From Actinoplanes lutulentus (GTDB taxonomy: Bacteria > Actinomycetota > Actinomycetes > Mycobacteriales > Micromonosporaceae), in the NCBI RefSeq assembly GCF_003259845.1, contig NZ_QLMJ01000015.1:1-64000 (forward strand): a stretch of 64,000 nt of DNA. Reading direction: 5' to 3'. A program made the position numbers and the translations under genes. Positions 42,717-50,787 of the stretch are shown here, piece after piece. How positions within the stretch are numbered: the first letter of the stretch is position 1; every line of letters begins with the position of its first letter. The notes beneath the pieces were generated by a model. The model did not search any database and was not told the DNA's origin. It saw nothing but the letters and a program-made list of their open reading frames with translations.

Positions 42717-43712
42717 TCAGTCGGTCGTGCCCGGCGTGGGGCCTGCGCCTGCGCCTGCGCTGGCTCCGGATCCGGAGCCGTAGGCCTCTCGGCTCAGCCG
42801 GATCAGGTCGTTGAGCTGGGCGGGTGGGTCGTCGCGCCACCAGGTCAGCCAGACTTCGATCGGGGGTACGGCCCGCAGCATCCGGTAGGCCACTCCGGGG
42901 CGCGGGTTCTGGTTGGCGGTTGCTTCGGAGGTGATGCCGACGGCCTGGCCGGCGGCGATCAGGGTCAGCCATTCGTCGACGCCGCTGGTGGCTCGGATCG
43001 CGGCCGGGCCGTGGCCGGTGGGCCAGAGGTCGGGTGTGGTGGTTCCGGTGCGGGCGTCGATGGCGACGGTGTACCGAGTGAGGTCTTCGACGCGCAGCGT
43101 TCGCCGGCGGGCCATGGGGTTGTCGGTGGCGATGGCCGCGCACCGGTTCTCCAGGCCGATCAGCGCCGTGCCGAAGCGCGGGTCGGCGAGCGCCGGATCA
43201 ACGGGCGCGGCAGCCGAACCGGTGGCGCTGGTGGTGACCGGAGTGGCCGGCGTCGCTGCGGTGGGGAGCGGGGCTGTCGGCGCGGGTAGGCCTCGGCGGA
43301 TTACGGCGACGTCGACGGCGCCTTCGCTGAGGCCGGCGGTGATCGTGTTGGATTGGACGAACACCAGGGGGGTGCCGGACCAGGCTTTCTGGAGCCGCCG
43401 GGTGTGTTTGCCGAGGGCGGCCCAGGCGTAGCCGACTCGTAGTTCGGTGCGGGATTGTTCGGCGATGCGGTGCAGGTGGGCGGTTTCGGCGAGGATGCGG
43501 CGGGCGCCGGCCAGGATCTGCATGCCGGTCATCGTCGGGGCGATGTGGCGGGTGGTGCGTTGCAGGATGCGTACGCCGAGGGCTGTTTCCAGGGCGGCGA
43601 CGCTGCGGGAGACGGCGGCCTGGGAGGTGCCGAGTTCGGTGGCGGCGTCGGTGAAGGTGCCGGTGTCGACGACGGCGACCAGGGCGCGCAGGTGCCGCAG
43701 CTGTACATCCAT
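42717..43712 (-). CDS. LysR-family transcriptional regulator
   Basis: This is a 331-aa regulator starting at ATG 43712 (MDVQLRHLRALVAVVDTGTF). The winged helix spans residues 1-60, with recognition region AATELGTSQAAVSRSVAALE. The effector-binding domain follows but is interrupted at about 140-178 by a low-complexity Pro/Ala/Thr insertion (PAPTAPLPTAATPATPVTTS). The tail is Gly/Ser/Ala-rich. The same open frame continues upstream through the EamA gene, but that part is antisense to it. It is divergent from the EamA transporter with a 63-base gap, so it probably regulates it. Confidence 0.87.
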   Translation of the reverse strand: MDVQLRHLRALVAVVDTGTFTDAATELGTSQAAVSRSVAALETALGVRILQRTTRHIAPTMTGMQILAGARRILAETAHLHRIAEQSRTELRVGYAWAALGKHTRRLQKAWSGTPLVFVQSNTITAGLSEGAVDVAVIRRGLPAPTAPLPTAATPATPVTTSATGSAAAPVDPALADPRFGTALIGLENRCAAIATDNPMARRRTLRVEDLTRYTVAIDARTGTTTPDLWPTGHGPAAIRATSGVDEWLTLIAAGQAVGITSEATANQNPRPGVAYRMLRAVPPIEVWLTWWRDDPPAQLNDLIRLSREAYGSGSGASAGAGAGPTPGTTD

Positions 43713-43775
43713 GCGCTGAGCGTATAAGTAGGGTGCGTCGCGTATTTCTCCGCAGGCCAGGGTGCCCGGAGACTG

Positions 43776-44666
43776 ATGGGTGTGACTGCGGAAGTTCTGG
43801 AACGGACCGAGGCCGCGCCGCGCTCCACCCGGAGTCTGGCCGCGGGTCTGGCGACGATGATGGGTAGTGCGGCGTCGAATCAGGTCGGCGCGGCGGTGGG
43901 GGCGCATGCTTTCGCCGCGATTGGTCCGGCCGGGGTGGTGGCGGTACGCCAGTTCGTGGCGGCCGCGGTGCTGTTGCCGGTGGCGAGGCCGAATCTGCGG
44001 CGGTTCACGTGGGCGCAGTGGTGGCCGACGCTGCTGCTCGGGCTGGTGTTCGCGACGATGAACTTGAGTTTGTACACGGCGGTGGACCGGATCGGCCTGG
44101 GTCTGGCGGTGACGCTGGAGTTCCTCGGCCCGCTGGCGGTGGCCCTGGCGGGTTCGCGTACCCGGGTGGATCTGTTGTGTGCGGTGGGTGCCGGCGTGGG
44201 TGTGTACGTGCTGGTGTTGCCGGGTGGCAGCAGTGACTGGTTCGGGATCGGCTCGGGTGTGCTGGCGGCGGTGTGCTGGGCGGCGTACATCCTGTTGAAC
44301 AGGCTGCTGGGCGTACGGTTGCCGGGTTTGCAGGCGCCGGCGGCGGCGACTTCGGTGTCGGCGGTGATGTACCTGCCGGTGTTGGTCTTTGTGACCCTGA
44401 GCGGTTCGTGGACGTGGCCGGCGGTGCTGTTCGCGGTGGGTGCCGGTGTGTTGAGCTCGGTGATTCCGTACGCGTGTGATCTGGTGGCGTTGCGGACCGT
44501 GCCGCCGCGTTTCTTCGGGGTGATCATGAGTATTCATCCGGTGTTCGCGGCCCTGGCGGGTCTGGTGCTGCTGGGTCAGTTCCTCGACGCGCACGAGTGG
44601 GTGGGTATCGCGATGGTGGTGGCGGTGAACGTGGTCGCGGTCGTGGCGGCCCAGCGGCGCGGATGA
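43776..44666 (+). CDS. EamA-family (RhtA-like) metabolite exporter
   Basis: This is a 296-aa, ten-helix DMT transporter. Segments such as [20 protein letters not shown] and [18 protein letters not shown] are typical of the RhtA threonine/homoserine exporter group, as is the late [20 protein letters not shown]. It probably exports an amino acid or similar small molecule. It is divergent from the LysR gene and followed 16 bases later by a phosphotransferase gene, perhaps in the same transcript. Confidence 0.88.
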   Translation: MGVTAEVLERTEAAPRSTRSLAAGLATMMGSAASNQVGAAVGAHAFAAIGPAGVVAVRQFVAAAVLLPVARPNLRRFTWAQWWPTLLLGLVFATMNLSLYTAVDRIGLGLAVTLEFLGPLAVALAGSRTRVDLLCAVGAGVGVYVLVLPGGSSDWFGIGSGVLAAVCWAAYILLNRLLGVRLPGLQAPAAATSVSAVMYLPVLVFVTLSGSWTWPAVLFAVGAGVLSSVIPYACDLVALRTVPPRFFGVIMSIHPVFAALAGLVLLGQFLDAHEWVGIAMVVAVNVVAVVAAQRRG

Positions 44667-44682
44667 GAAAACAGCAACACGG

Positions 44683-45654
44683 ATGAACGACGCTGGTGAA
44701 AAGCTGCTGTACAGCACGGCGAACGAGGTCACCGGCGGGGTGTGGCGGGTCGCGGGCGGGGTGCGCAAGGTGGTGACGCCGCGTCGTGCCGGTGCGGCGG
44801 CGCATCTGGCGGCCAGTGATGATCCGGGCCATTTCAACTATTGGCGCCGGGAGCCGTGCGCTTATGAGGCGGCCCTGCCGCAGACGGTGTTCGCGGATGC
44901 CGGGATCAGCGCGCCGGCATTGCTGGACGTGACGGCCCGGGCGGACGGTTCGGTGGCGATGCTGCTGGAGGACGTCGCGGGCAGGGCCGGCACGGATTTC
45001 ACGGCGGCGGAGCTGGGCGATGTCGCGTACCGAATGGGCGTCGCCCAGGCCGGGATGGTCGGGAGGCCGCCGGTTTTCGCCTGGCTGCCGCGGGATTGGC
45101 TGCGTGATTACACCCTGGCGCAACCGGTTCCGCCGAGCCCGCGCTGGGATGATCCGGTTGCGGTGGCGGGGTGGCCGCCGGCGCTGCGCGCCGGTCTGGC
45201 CGCGGTGTGGGAGCGCCGGCATGTGTTGCTGGCGGCAGCCGATGCGCTGCCGCGCACCTTCTGCCATCACGACGTGTGGCCGCTGAATCTGATCGGTTCC
45301 GGCCGCGGGCCGGTTCTGCTTGATTGGGGGTACGCGGGACCGGGCGCGATCGGGGAGGACGCGGCGAACCTGGCGCTGGACTGCTTCCTGGACGGGCTGA
45401 TCGATGTCGGGCTGCTCGATGAGGTCGTGGACGCGGTGACCGAGGGTTATGTGCGCGGGATGGCCGGGGTGGTGCCGGCGGACACGGTCCGGCGGGCGAT
45501 CCGGATCACGGGTGCGGCGAAGTATTTCTGGCTGGCGCCGCGGATGCTGAGTTCGACGCGCACGCCCGTCTATGACCGGCGGGCGGCGGCGGATCGGTTC
45601 GCGGGGCGGGCGCCGGTGCTGGAGGTTGTCGCGCGGTGGGCGTCGGCGTTGTAG
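44683..45654 (+). CDS. Phosphotransferase (APH/choline kinase fold)
   Basis: This is a 323-aa kinase-like protein. The catalytic loop is [14 protein letters not shown] near residue 200 (the APH HxDxxxxN pattern), followed by the metal-binding [15 protein letters not shown]. The N-lobe contains [20 protein letters not shown] and a WRREPCAYE segment with the likely helix-C glutamate. The substrate is unknown; members act on aminoglycosides, homoserine or small alcohols. Since it follows a homoserine/threonine-type exporter, an amino-alcohol substrate is possible. Confidence 0.85.
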   Translation: MNDAGEKLLYSTANEVTGGVWRVAGGVRKVVTPRRAGAAAHLAASDDPGHFNYWRREPCAYEAALPQTVFADAGISAPALLDVTARADGSVAMLLEDVAGRAGTDFTAAELGDVAYRMGVAQAGMVGRPPVFAWLPRDWLRDYTLAQPVPPSPRWDDPVAVAGWPPALRAGLAAVWERRHVLLAAADALPRTFCHHDVWPLNLIGSGRGPVLLDWGYAGPGAIGEDAANLALDCFLDGLIDVGLLDEVVDAVTEGYVRGMAGVVPADTVRRAIRITGAAKYFWLAPRMLSSTRTPVYDRRAAADRFAGRAPVLEVVARWASAL

Positions 45655-45793
45655 GGTTTCGGTCGTGACTGCCGGGTCGGCCTTGGGCCATTACCGAGTG
45701 GGGCACCCGGGCGGCGTTTGATCCGCCGGCGGGCCCCGCCACATTCTCGCTTCACCTTCGTGCCCTTTTCTGGTTCGAGACGAAAGCTTGAGA

Positions 45794-46627
45794 ATGCCGA
45801 ACGAGTTCAATTTTCCGATCATCGACGAGTTCCGTGCCAACAATGGCGTGGTGGGTGGCATGTTCGCCGGGGCCCGCCTGGTGTTGCTGACGACGGCGGG
45901 CGCCCGGTCGGGGCGGCCGCACACGGTGCCGCTGGGTTATCTGCCGGATGGCGGCGAGCGGGTTCTGGTGATCGCTTCGGCGGGTGGTTCGCCGCGGCAT
46001 CCGGCCTGGTTCCACAATGTGCTCGCGCATCCGCGGGTGACCGTGGAGGACGGCACGTTCACCTATGACGCGGCGGCGACGGTGTTGTCCGGCGCGGAGC
46101 GGGACGACGCGTTCGCCCGGGCGGTCGAGCAGGACAGTGGCTGGGCGGATTACGAGCGTCAGTCGGGGCGGACGTTGCCGGTGGTGGCGCTGGCGGCGAT
46201 TCCGGGGCCGCCGCGGTTCAACGCGTCGACGCCGGGTGGGGCGCTGCGGGTGGTTCATGACGCGTTCCGCCGGGAGTTGCGGCTGATCCGGGCCGAGGTG
46301 GCGCGGGCCGACACGACAGTGCTGGGTGCGCAGCTGCGGGTGAACTGCCTGACGTTGTGTGCCGGGCTGCACGGTCACCATGTGCGCGAGGACGACGGCA
46401 TGTTCTCGGGGCTGGAGGCGGCGCGCCCTGATCTGGCGCCGGTGCTGCAGCGGTTGCGGGCCGAGCATGAGCGGATGGCGGTGCTGCTGGAGCAGTTGCA
46501 GGCGGTGCTCGCCGATCCGGTGGGGGACCGGGCGGTCCTGGCGGCCGAGGTGGACCGGCTGGCCGCGCTGGTGGAGGACCACCTGGATTATGAGGAGAAG
46601 TCCCTGATCCCGGTCCTGGACGGCTGA
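45794..46627 (+). CDS. Deazaflavin (F420) nitroreductase-hemerythrin fusion protein
   Basis: This is a 277-aa two-domain protein. Residues 1-130 are a Ddn-type deazaflavin-dependent nitroreductase domain: RLVLLTTAGARSGRPHTVPL, then VIASAGGSPRHPAWFHNVLA and YDAAATVLSG. Residues about 150-277 are a hemerythrin HHE domain with the diiron-type pattern GLHGHHVREDDGMFSGLE, then EHERM and VEDHLDYEEKSLIPVL. The fusion couples a cofactor-F420 reductase to an oxygen- or iron-binding helical bundle, suggesting redox or oxygen sensing. ATG 45794 is chosen; a TTG lies at 45788. Confidence 0.88.
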   Translation: MPNEFNFPIIDEFRANNGVVGGMFAGARLVLLTTAGARSGRPHTVPLGYLPDGGERVLVIASAGGSPRHPAWFHNVLAHPRVTVEDGTFTYDAAATVLSGAERDDAFARAVEQDSGWADYERQSGRTLPVVALAAIPGPPRFNASTPGGALRVVHDAFRRELRLIRAEVARADTTVLGAQLRVNCLTLCAGLHGHHVREDDGMFSGLEAARPDLAPVLQRLRAEHERMAVLLEQLQAVLADPVGDRAVLAAEVDRLAALVEDHLDYEEKSLIPVLDG

Positions 46628-46635
46628 GCGGTTCC

Positions 46636-46688
46636 GGCTTGTTCTCGTGGTCGCCGCGGAGCGCGAAACACGACCGCGAGAACAAGCC
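46636..46688. repeat. Hairpin of the GGCTTG-CGACC palindromic family, possibly a terminator
   Basis: GGCTTGTTCTCGTGGTCG (46636-46653) and CGACCGCGAGAACAAGCC (46671-46688) are inverted with one mismatch in 18. It lies 9 bases after the F420-hemerythrin gene and could terminate it, but its relatives at 9661-9838 and 41229-41460 show it is a dispersed element. Confidence 0.7.
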
Positions 46689-46772
46689 GCGCTGCTGACG
46701 CAGGGCCGGAACGCCGGACACCGGCGCACCCTTCGTGCAACTATGCGCTGGTTGTCTGATTAGGGAGGTCCG

Positions 46773-47795
46773 ATGGGCCCGCTCCGTCACCGGCTCTGTG
46801 TCGCCGCCGGCAGTCTGCTGCTGCTCCCCGCGCTCGCCGCCGCTCCCGCGACGGCCGGTCCGGCGAGCATCGACGGCCCGCTGAACATCCTGCTCGCCGG
46901 CATCGACCCGCGGGACGCGCACACGGCGCCGCTGGCCGACACGATCATCGTGGTGCACATTCCGGCGAACCGGTCCGGCGCCTTCCTGTTCTCGCTGCCC
47001 CGCGACCTGGTCGTGCGGATCCCCGGGTTCGCGAAGTCTGGCAGCCTGCCGCAGCGCGCGAAGATCAACGCGGCGATGGCGCTGGGCTCACGGGTCGCCG
47101 AGGGCCGTTACGATCCGGCGCAGGGTCTCGAGCTGCTGGCCCGCACGGCCGGGCAGGTCACCGGGATCGCCGCGTTCGACGCCGGCGCGGTGATCGACTT
47201 CGGGGGTTTCCAGGACGTCGTCGCGGCACTGGGCGGGGTCAAGATGGTCATCGACCAGGATGTCGTCTCCGAGCATCGCAAGCCCGACGGCACCCCGCGC
47301 GATCGGCTGCCGCAGTGCCGCAGCAACCACGATTGCGCCCGTCCCTACACCGGAGAGCAGAAGATCTACCCCAAGAGCGACAATCCCGTACGCCTGAAGC
47401 CCTGGGAGGCCTTGGATTTCGTCCGGCAGCGTTACGGGCTGCCGCGCTCCGACTATGACCGGCAGCGTCACCAGCGGCAGTTCCTGACGGCCGTGGTGAC
47501 GAAGCTGAGCAAGGCCGGGCCGAGCAGGCTGCGCCGGGTCCTCGCGGCGGCCGGGGACTCGCTGACGTTCTCCGGTGGACGGCACAGCCTGGCGGCGTGG
47601 GCGGACGAGCTGCGCCGGGTGAACGCCGCCGACGTGACCACAGTGGGCCTACCGGGCACCGCGGTGTTCGACGACAGCAGATATCTGGGTGAGAGCGTCG
47701 ACGCGGCCCCGTTCTTCACGGCGGTGGCCACCGACCGGGTGGCCCCGTTCCTGATCGACCACCCTGGTGCGGTCACCCCGGATCCACAGCGCTGA
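46773..47795 (+). CDS. LytR-CpsA-Psr (LCP) family protein
   Basis: This is a 340-aa exported enzyme of the LCP family, which attaches teichoic acids, arabinogalactan or capsule to peptidoglycan. Residues 1-28 are a cleavable-looking signal (CVAAGSLLLLPALAAAPATA). Family motifs are LNILLAGIDPRDAHTAPLAD, TIIVVHIPANRSGAFLFSLP, RDLVVRIP, and the Arg-rich DFVRQRYGLPRSDYDRQRHQ near residue 215. A Cys pair in CRSNHDCARPY may form a disulfide. There is no membrane anchor beyond the signal, so it may be released or held by an uncleaved signal. Confidence 0.88.
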   Translation: MGPLRHRLCVAAGSLLLLPALAAAPATAGPASIDGPLNILLAGIDPRDAHTAPLADTIIVVHIPANRSGAFLFSLPRDLVVRIPGFAKSGSLPQRAKINAAMALGSRVAEGRYDPAQGLELLARTAGQVTGIAAFDAGAVIDFGGFQDVVAALGGVKMVIDQDVVSEHRKPDGTPRDRLPQCRSNHDCARPYTGEQKIYPKSDNPVRLKPWEALDFVRQRYGLPRSDYDRQRHQRQFLTAVVTKLSKAGPSRLRRVLAAAGDSLTFSGGRHSLAAWADELRRVNAADVTTVGLPGTAVFDDSRYLGESVDAAPFFTAVATDRVAPFLIDHPGAVTPDPQR

Positions 47796-47910
47796 GAGAT
47801 CTTGGACACGTCGATGGGCGTACCCAAGGAGTGAGCAGGCGGCGAGCCGCCTGGGGTGAGTGTCGCTGCCGGTTGTGCCGGGTGCGGCCCGGCCGATAAG
47901 TTGAGCGAAC

Positions 47911-48010
47911 AGCTGCGGTGTTGTGAGGGAAACCGGTGAGAACCCGGTGCGGTCGCGCCACTGTTAACGGCACCGGAGGGTGCCGTGAGTCAGAACGCTC
48001 ACGCGCCGCA
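47911..48010 (+). ncRNA. Cobalamin riboswitch
   Basis: The conserved B12-box-type core is present: GGGAAACCGGTGAGAACCC (47927-47945), then GCGCCACTGT (47955-47964) and GTGAGTCAGAAC (47985-47996) in the right order and spacing. It precedes cbtB by about 50 bases. Adenosylcobalamin binding is expected to switch off the cobalt transporter genes. The boundaries are approximate. Confidence 0.9.
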
Positions 48011-48057
48011 GGCCCCATCGATCGGGACGCGTCATCCCGCAGGAGGTTTACTCCGCC

Positions 48058-48261
48058 GTGCCTAACACACAGACCAGTACCCCCGTCGCCGTTCCCGCCG
48101 TCTCGCCGCGGCTGCTCGCCACCGCTGCCGGTGTCACCGGTGTGATGCTGCTGCTCGCCTACCTGGTCGCGTTCGACCAGGGTGGCCTGTCGCAGTCCGG
48201 CATGTACCTGCACGAGCTCATGCACGACGGCCGTCACCTGCTCGGTGTCCCGTGCCACTGA
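48058..48261 (+). CDS. cbtB: Cobalt transporter subunit CbtB
   Basis: This is a 67-aa protein with one membrane helix (about residues 18-40, LLATAAGVTGVMLLLAYLVA) and a His-rich C-terminus (MYLHELMHDGRHLLGVPCH). This is the hallmark of CbtB, in which the histidines bind cobalt. The start is GTG 48058, with a full AGGAGG 11 bases upstream at 48041-48046. It is directly downstream of a cobalamin riboswitch and overlaps cbtA by 10 bases. Together CbtA/CbtB import cobalt for B12 synthesis. Confidence 0.92.
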   Translation: MPNTQTSTPVAVPAVSPRLLATAAGVTGVMLLLAYLVAFDQGGLSQSGMYLHELMHDGRHLLGVPCH

Positions 48262-49031
48262 CCGCTGCTCCTGCTCCTGCTCCTGCCTACGGCCGGCTCC
48301 TGATCAACGGGCTGCTCGCCGGGCTCATCGCCGGTCTGCTGGCCGGCGGGTTCGCCTTCTTCTTCGGCGAACCCCATGTGGACGCGGCGATCGCGCTCGA
48401 AGAGGCCGCTGCCGTGGCCGCCGGGGACACCGGCGGTGGCGAGGAGCCGCTCGTCGAGCGCGACGTGCAGTCCGGGTTCGGGCTGATCCTCGCGACCAGC
48501 CTGTACGGGATCGCGCTCGGCGGCATGTTCGCCACCGGGTACACCGTGCTGCGGCGCCGTCTGCGGGCCTCCAGCGACGCGCGGGCCTCGCTCGGGCTCG
48601 CCGGCGCGGTGCTGCTCGGGTTCGTGCTGGTGCCGTTCGTGAAGTATCCGCCGAACCCGCCGGCCGTCGGTGATCCGGCCACCATCAACCAACGCACCAT
48701 CACGTACCTGGCGATGGTCGTCATCGGACTGGTCGCGGTCTGGGCCGGGGTGGTCGCCGCGCGTACCCAAGCTCCCGAGTGGCGCAAGGCGCTCGCCGGC
48801 GTGGCCGGTTTCGTGGTCGTCGTGGCGATCGGGTACGCGCTGCTGCCGTCGTTCAACGAGGTGCCCGAGACGTTCCCGGCGACGCTGCTGTGGGACTTCC
48901 GGCTGTCGTCGCTCGGCACCCAGGTGGTGCTGTGGACGGTACTGGGTCTGGGGTTCACGGCGCTGCTGGCCCGGAGTCACACCCCGGCGGCAGAGGCCGA
49001 GAAGTCCGAGCCGGTCGCCGTCTCGCGCTGA
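48252..49031 (+). CDS. cbtA: Cobalt transporter subunit CbtA
   Basis: This is a 259-aa membrane protein with five to six helices. The N-terminal segment LINGLLAGLIAGLLAGGFAF, then GLILATSLYGIALGGMFATG and VPFVKYPPNPPAVGDPATIN (a proline-rich loop conserved in CbtA), identify it. The GTG at 48252 overlaps the cbtB frame, implying coupled translation. Expression should fall when adenosylcobalamin is plentiful, via the riboswitch. A strong terminator follows 8 bases after the stop. Confidence 0.92.
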   Translation: MPLTAAPAPAPAYGRLLINGLLAGLIAGLLAGGFAFFFGEPHVDAAIALEEAAAVAAGDTGGGEEPLVERDVQSGFGLILATSLYGIALGGMFATGYTVLRRRLRASSDARASLGLAGAVLLGFVLVPFVKYPPNPPAVGDPATINQRTITYLAMVVIGLVAVWAGVVAARTQAPEWRKALAGVAGFVVVVAIGYALLPSFNEVPETFPATLLWDFRLSSLGTQVVLWTVLGLGFTALLARSHTPAAEAEKSEPVAVSR

Positions 49032-49039
49032 CGATTTAA

Positions 49040-49072
49040 GAAAGGCGGTCTCCCGGTGGGAGGCCGCCTTTC
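49040..49072 (+). terminator. Intrinsic terminator of cbtBA
   Basis: GAAAGGCGG (49040-49048) pairs with CCGCCTTTC (49064-49072). The stem continues inward with one G-T pair to 15 base pairs around a three-base loop. It sits just after cbtA and before the independent gene at 49130. No long T run follows. Confidence 0.85.
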
Positions 49073-49129
49073 TGCGTCGGTCGGGTGAATCGCTGGCCTG
49101 GGGTCGGGGACGTCTCTACCGTGAGACGG

Positions 49130-49699
49130 ATGTCCACTGAGATCAGCGAACTCCTCGGCATCGCCGCACCCGCCACGATCGGCGCGGTTCAGGGTGTGCG
49201 CGACGACCAGCTCGACGCGCCCACCCCGTGCACCGAATTCCAGGTCCGGAACCTGGTCAACCACCTGTTGCAGGTGGCGGTGAACTTCCAGGACCTCGCG
49301 CACAAGAAGGACGTCGACTGGACGGCCGGCGGCGACCGGCTCACCGGTGACTGGCGGGCGAGCTTCGCCGCCGACGTGCGGGACGTCCGGGCCGCCTGGG
49401 CCGACCCGGCCGTGCTCGACGGTGTCTCGCCCGGCATGGGCCTGCCGCAGCGGACCCTCGGGCTGATGCTGACGATCGACCTGCTGGTGCACGGCTGGGA
49501 CGTGGCCACCGCCACCGGCCAGCCGTACAGTGCGCCGCCACAGCTGGTGGCCGCCGGCCACGAGTTCCTCGACACCATGCTCGACATGGGCCGCAAGATG
49601 GGCGCGTTCGGCCCCGAGGCCGAGGCACCCGCCGACGCCGACGAGCTGGAGCGGCTGATCGCGCGTACCGGCCGTGACCCGCGCTGGAGCGCGGCCTAA
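49130..49699 (+). CDS. DinB/mycothiol-dependent-isomerase-like protein (TIGR03086 type)
   Basis: This is a 189-aa four-helix-bundle protein. The N-terminus (APATIGAVQGVRDDQLDAPT) leads to PCTEFQVRNLVNHLLQVAVN, where the His is the first metal ligand. The second-ligand segment is LTIDLLVHGWDVATATGQPY near residue 122. This is the TIGR03086 pattern of the DinB-like superfamily that includes mycothiol-dependent maleylpyruvate isomerase. Members may conjugate mycothiol; the substrate is not known. It is monocistronic by appearance. Confidence 0.85.
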   Translation: MSTEISELLGIAAPATIGAVQGVRDDQLDAPTPCTEFQVRNLVNHLLQVAVNFQDLAHKKDVDWTAGGDRLTGDWRASFAADVRDVRAAWADPAVLDGVSPGMGLPQRTLGLMLTIDLLVHGWDVATATGQPYSAPPQLVAAGHEFLDTMLDMGRKMGAFGPEAEAPADADELERLIARTGRDPRWSAA

Positions 49700-49700
49700 G

Positions 49701-49768
49701 CGGTCAGCGCTTTCCGCCGGTCAGCGCTTTCCGCCGGTCAGCGCGTTGCGGCGGTCAGCGCTTTTCGG
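49701..49768. repeat. Tandem array, 17-bp unit, four copies, across a gene end
   Basis: CGGTCAGCGCTTTCCGC repeats at 49701 and 49718, with variants at 49735 and 49752. The third and fourth copies lie inside the minus-strand TPR-like gene and contain its stop codon. Because 17 is not a multiple of three, each gain or loss of a unit would change the C-terminus of that protein. Confidence 0.75.
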
Positions 49769-50727
49769 CGGGCCTGCTGGAAGGCGGGTTCGCCGCCGGC
49801 GTAACTCCACGGCCCGTCCTCGAAGTACGCGCCGATCGCCGCGAACACCGGCCGGGCCTGCTGATGCTGCCCGGCCCGGTGCAGGGCGTGCGCCAGACGG
49901 TTCAGGTCGTGGAACCACAGGCCGTGCCGGTATGCCGGCCGGGCGAACCACAACTCCAGCGCGGCCCGCACCTCGGCGTGGAACCGGGGGTCCTCGCGCT
50001 GGGTGTGGATCACCGACAGGGCCTGTCTCATGGTGCCGCCGTCCGCACCGTGGTGGGTCTCCCACAGTGCCCACTCGTCGGCGGCGTGCAGCGGCAGCAC
50101 CCGCAGCGGTGACCCGGCCGGGGCGGCGTGCGCGATCTCGCGGGCGAAGGCGAACATCCGCTCGTGCGAGCCCCGCCATCTGCGGCACAGGTAGGTCAGT
50201 TTGCAGCCGTGGCCTTCGCGGTGCCACGGGTCGCGGGCGGTCAGCTCGGCCCAGCCGTGCTCGAAGGTGTCGCCGTCGGCGCCGAGCACGGTCATCAGGG
50301 TCAGCCGCTGCGCCCACGGTGTCGGGTCGTCCGGGGCGAGGACCGCGGCCTCGTCGCCCAGCAGTACCGCTTTACGCAGCAGCCGGTGAAACTCGTCGCC
50401 GCCTGTCCGCCGCCCCCGGACGATCAATGAGCGGGCCCGGACGAGCAGCGCGTCCGGGTTGACCGGGTCGGCGCCGGCCCACCGGTCCGGCCAGGCCGGC
50501 TGCCCGTCGCCGGCGGTGGACTCGGCGAGGACCTGCACCACCCGGGCCCGGCGGTCGTAGTCGTGGCGCAGCGCGGTAAGCAGGTCCCGGGCCGGGCCCC
50601 AGTCGCCGCCGCACGCTTTCCCGGCGGCCTGCCGCAGCTCCACGTCGTCCTGGGCGGGGTTGACGTCGACGACGATGTCGGGTGGGCGGCGGCCGAAGAA
50701 TCTCACGGCGACAGAGCCTACGATCAT
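49738..50727 (-). CDS. TPR-like helical protein, 329 aa
   Basis: This is a soluble alpha-helical repeat protein. An N-terminal strand (AVRFFGRRPPDIVVDVNPAQ) precedes helices such as LRQAAGKACGGDWGPARDLL, then KAVLLGDEAAVLAPDDPTPW and LNRLAHALHRAGQHQQARPV, which have the TPR-like A/G/Y spacing. Start choices are ATG 50727 or GTG 50706. The C-terminus KALTAATR is encoded by a 17-bp tandem array and may vary between strains. The gene is divergent from a sigma factor gene 60 bases away. The function is unknown. Confidence 0.75.
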   Translation of the reverse strand: MIVGSVAVRFFGRRPPDIVVDVNPAQDDVELRQAAGKACGGDWGPARDLLTALRHDYDRRARVVQVLAESTAGDGQPAWPDRWAGADPVNPDALLVRARSLIVRGRRTGGDEFHRLLRKAVLLGDEAAVLAPDDPTPWAQRLTLMTVLGADGDTFEHGWAELTARDPWHREGHGCKLTYLCRRWRGSHERMFAFAREIAHAAPAGSPLRVLPLHAADEWALWETHHGADGGTMRQALSVIHTQREDPRFHAEVRAALELWFARPAYRHGLWFHDLNRLAHALHRAGQHQQARPVFAAIGAYFEDGPWSYAGGEPAFQQARRKALTAATR

Positions 50728-50787
50728 CGATGGAAATTGTCGGCCCCGCCTGTCAACAACCAGCGGCGGTGAACGCGTTTGGTCGTC

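Noticed and set aside
43713-44837. Long minus-strand frame extending the LysR gene upstream by more than 370 codons
   Set aside because: It is antisense to the EamA and phosphotransferase genes and is His/Arg/Gln/Pro-rich, the usual shadow of GC-rich coding sequence. The LysR start at 43712 fits the family exactly.
47836-47853. Short hairpin CAGGCGGC/GCCGCCTG after the LCP gene as terminator
   Set aside because: The stem is 8 bp with a loop of about two bases and no T run; it may equally be part of the riboswitch leader. Not strong enough to list.
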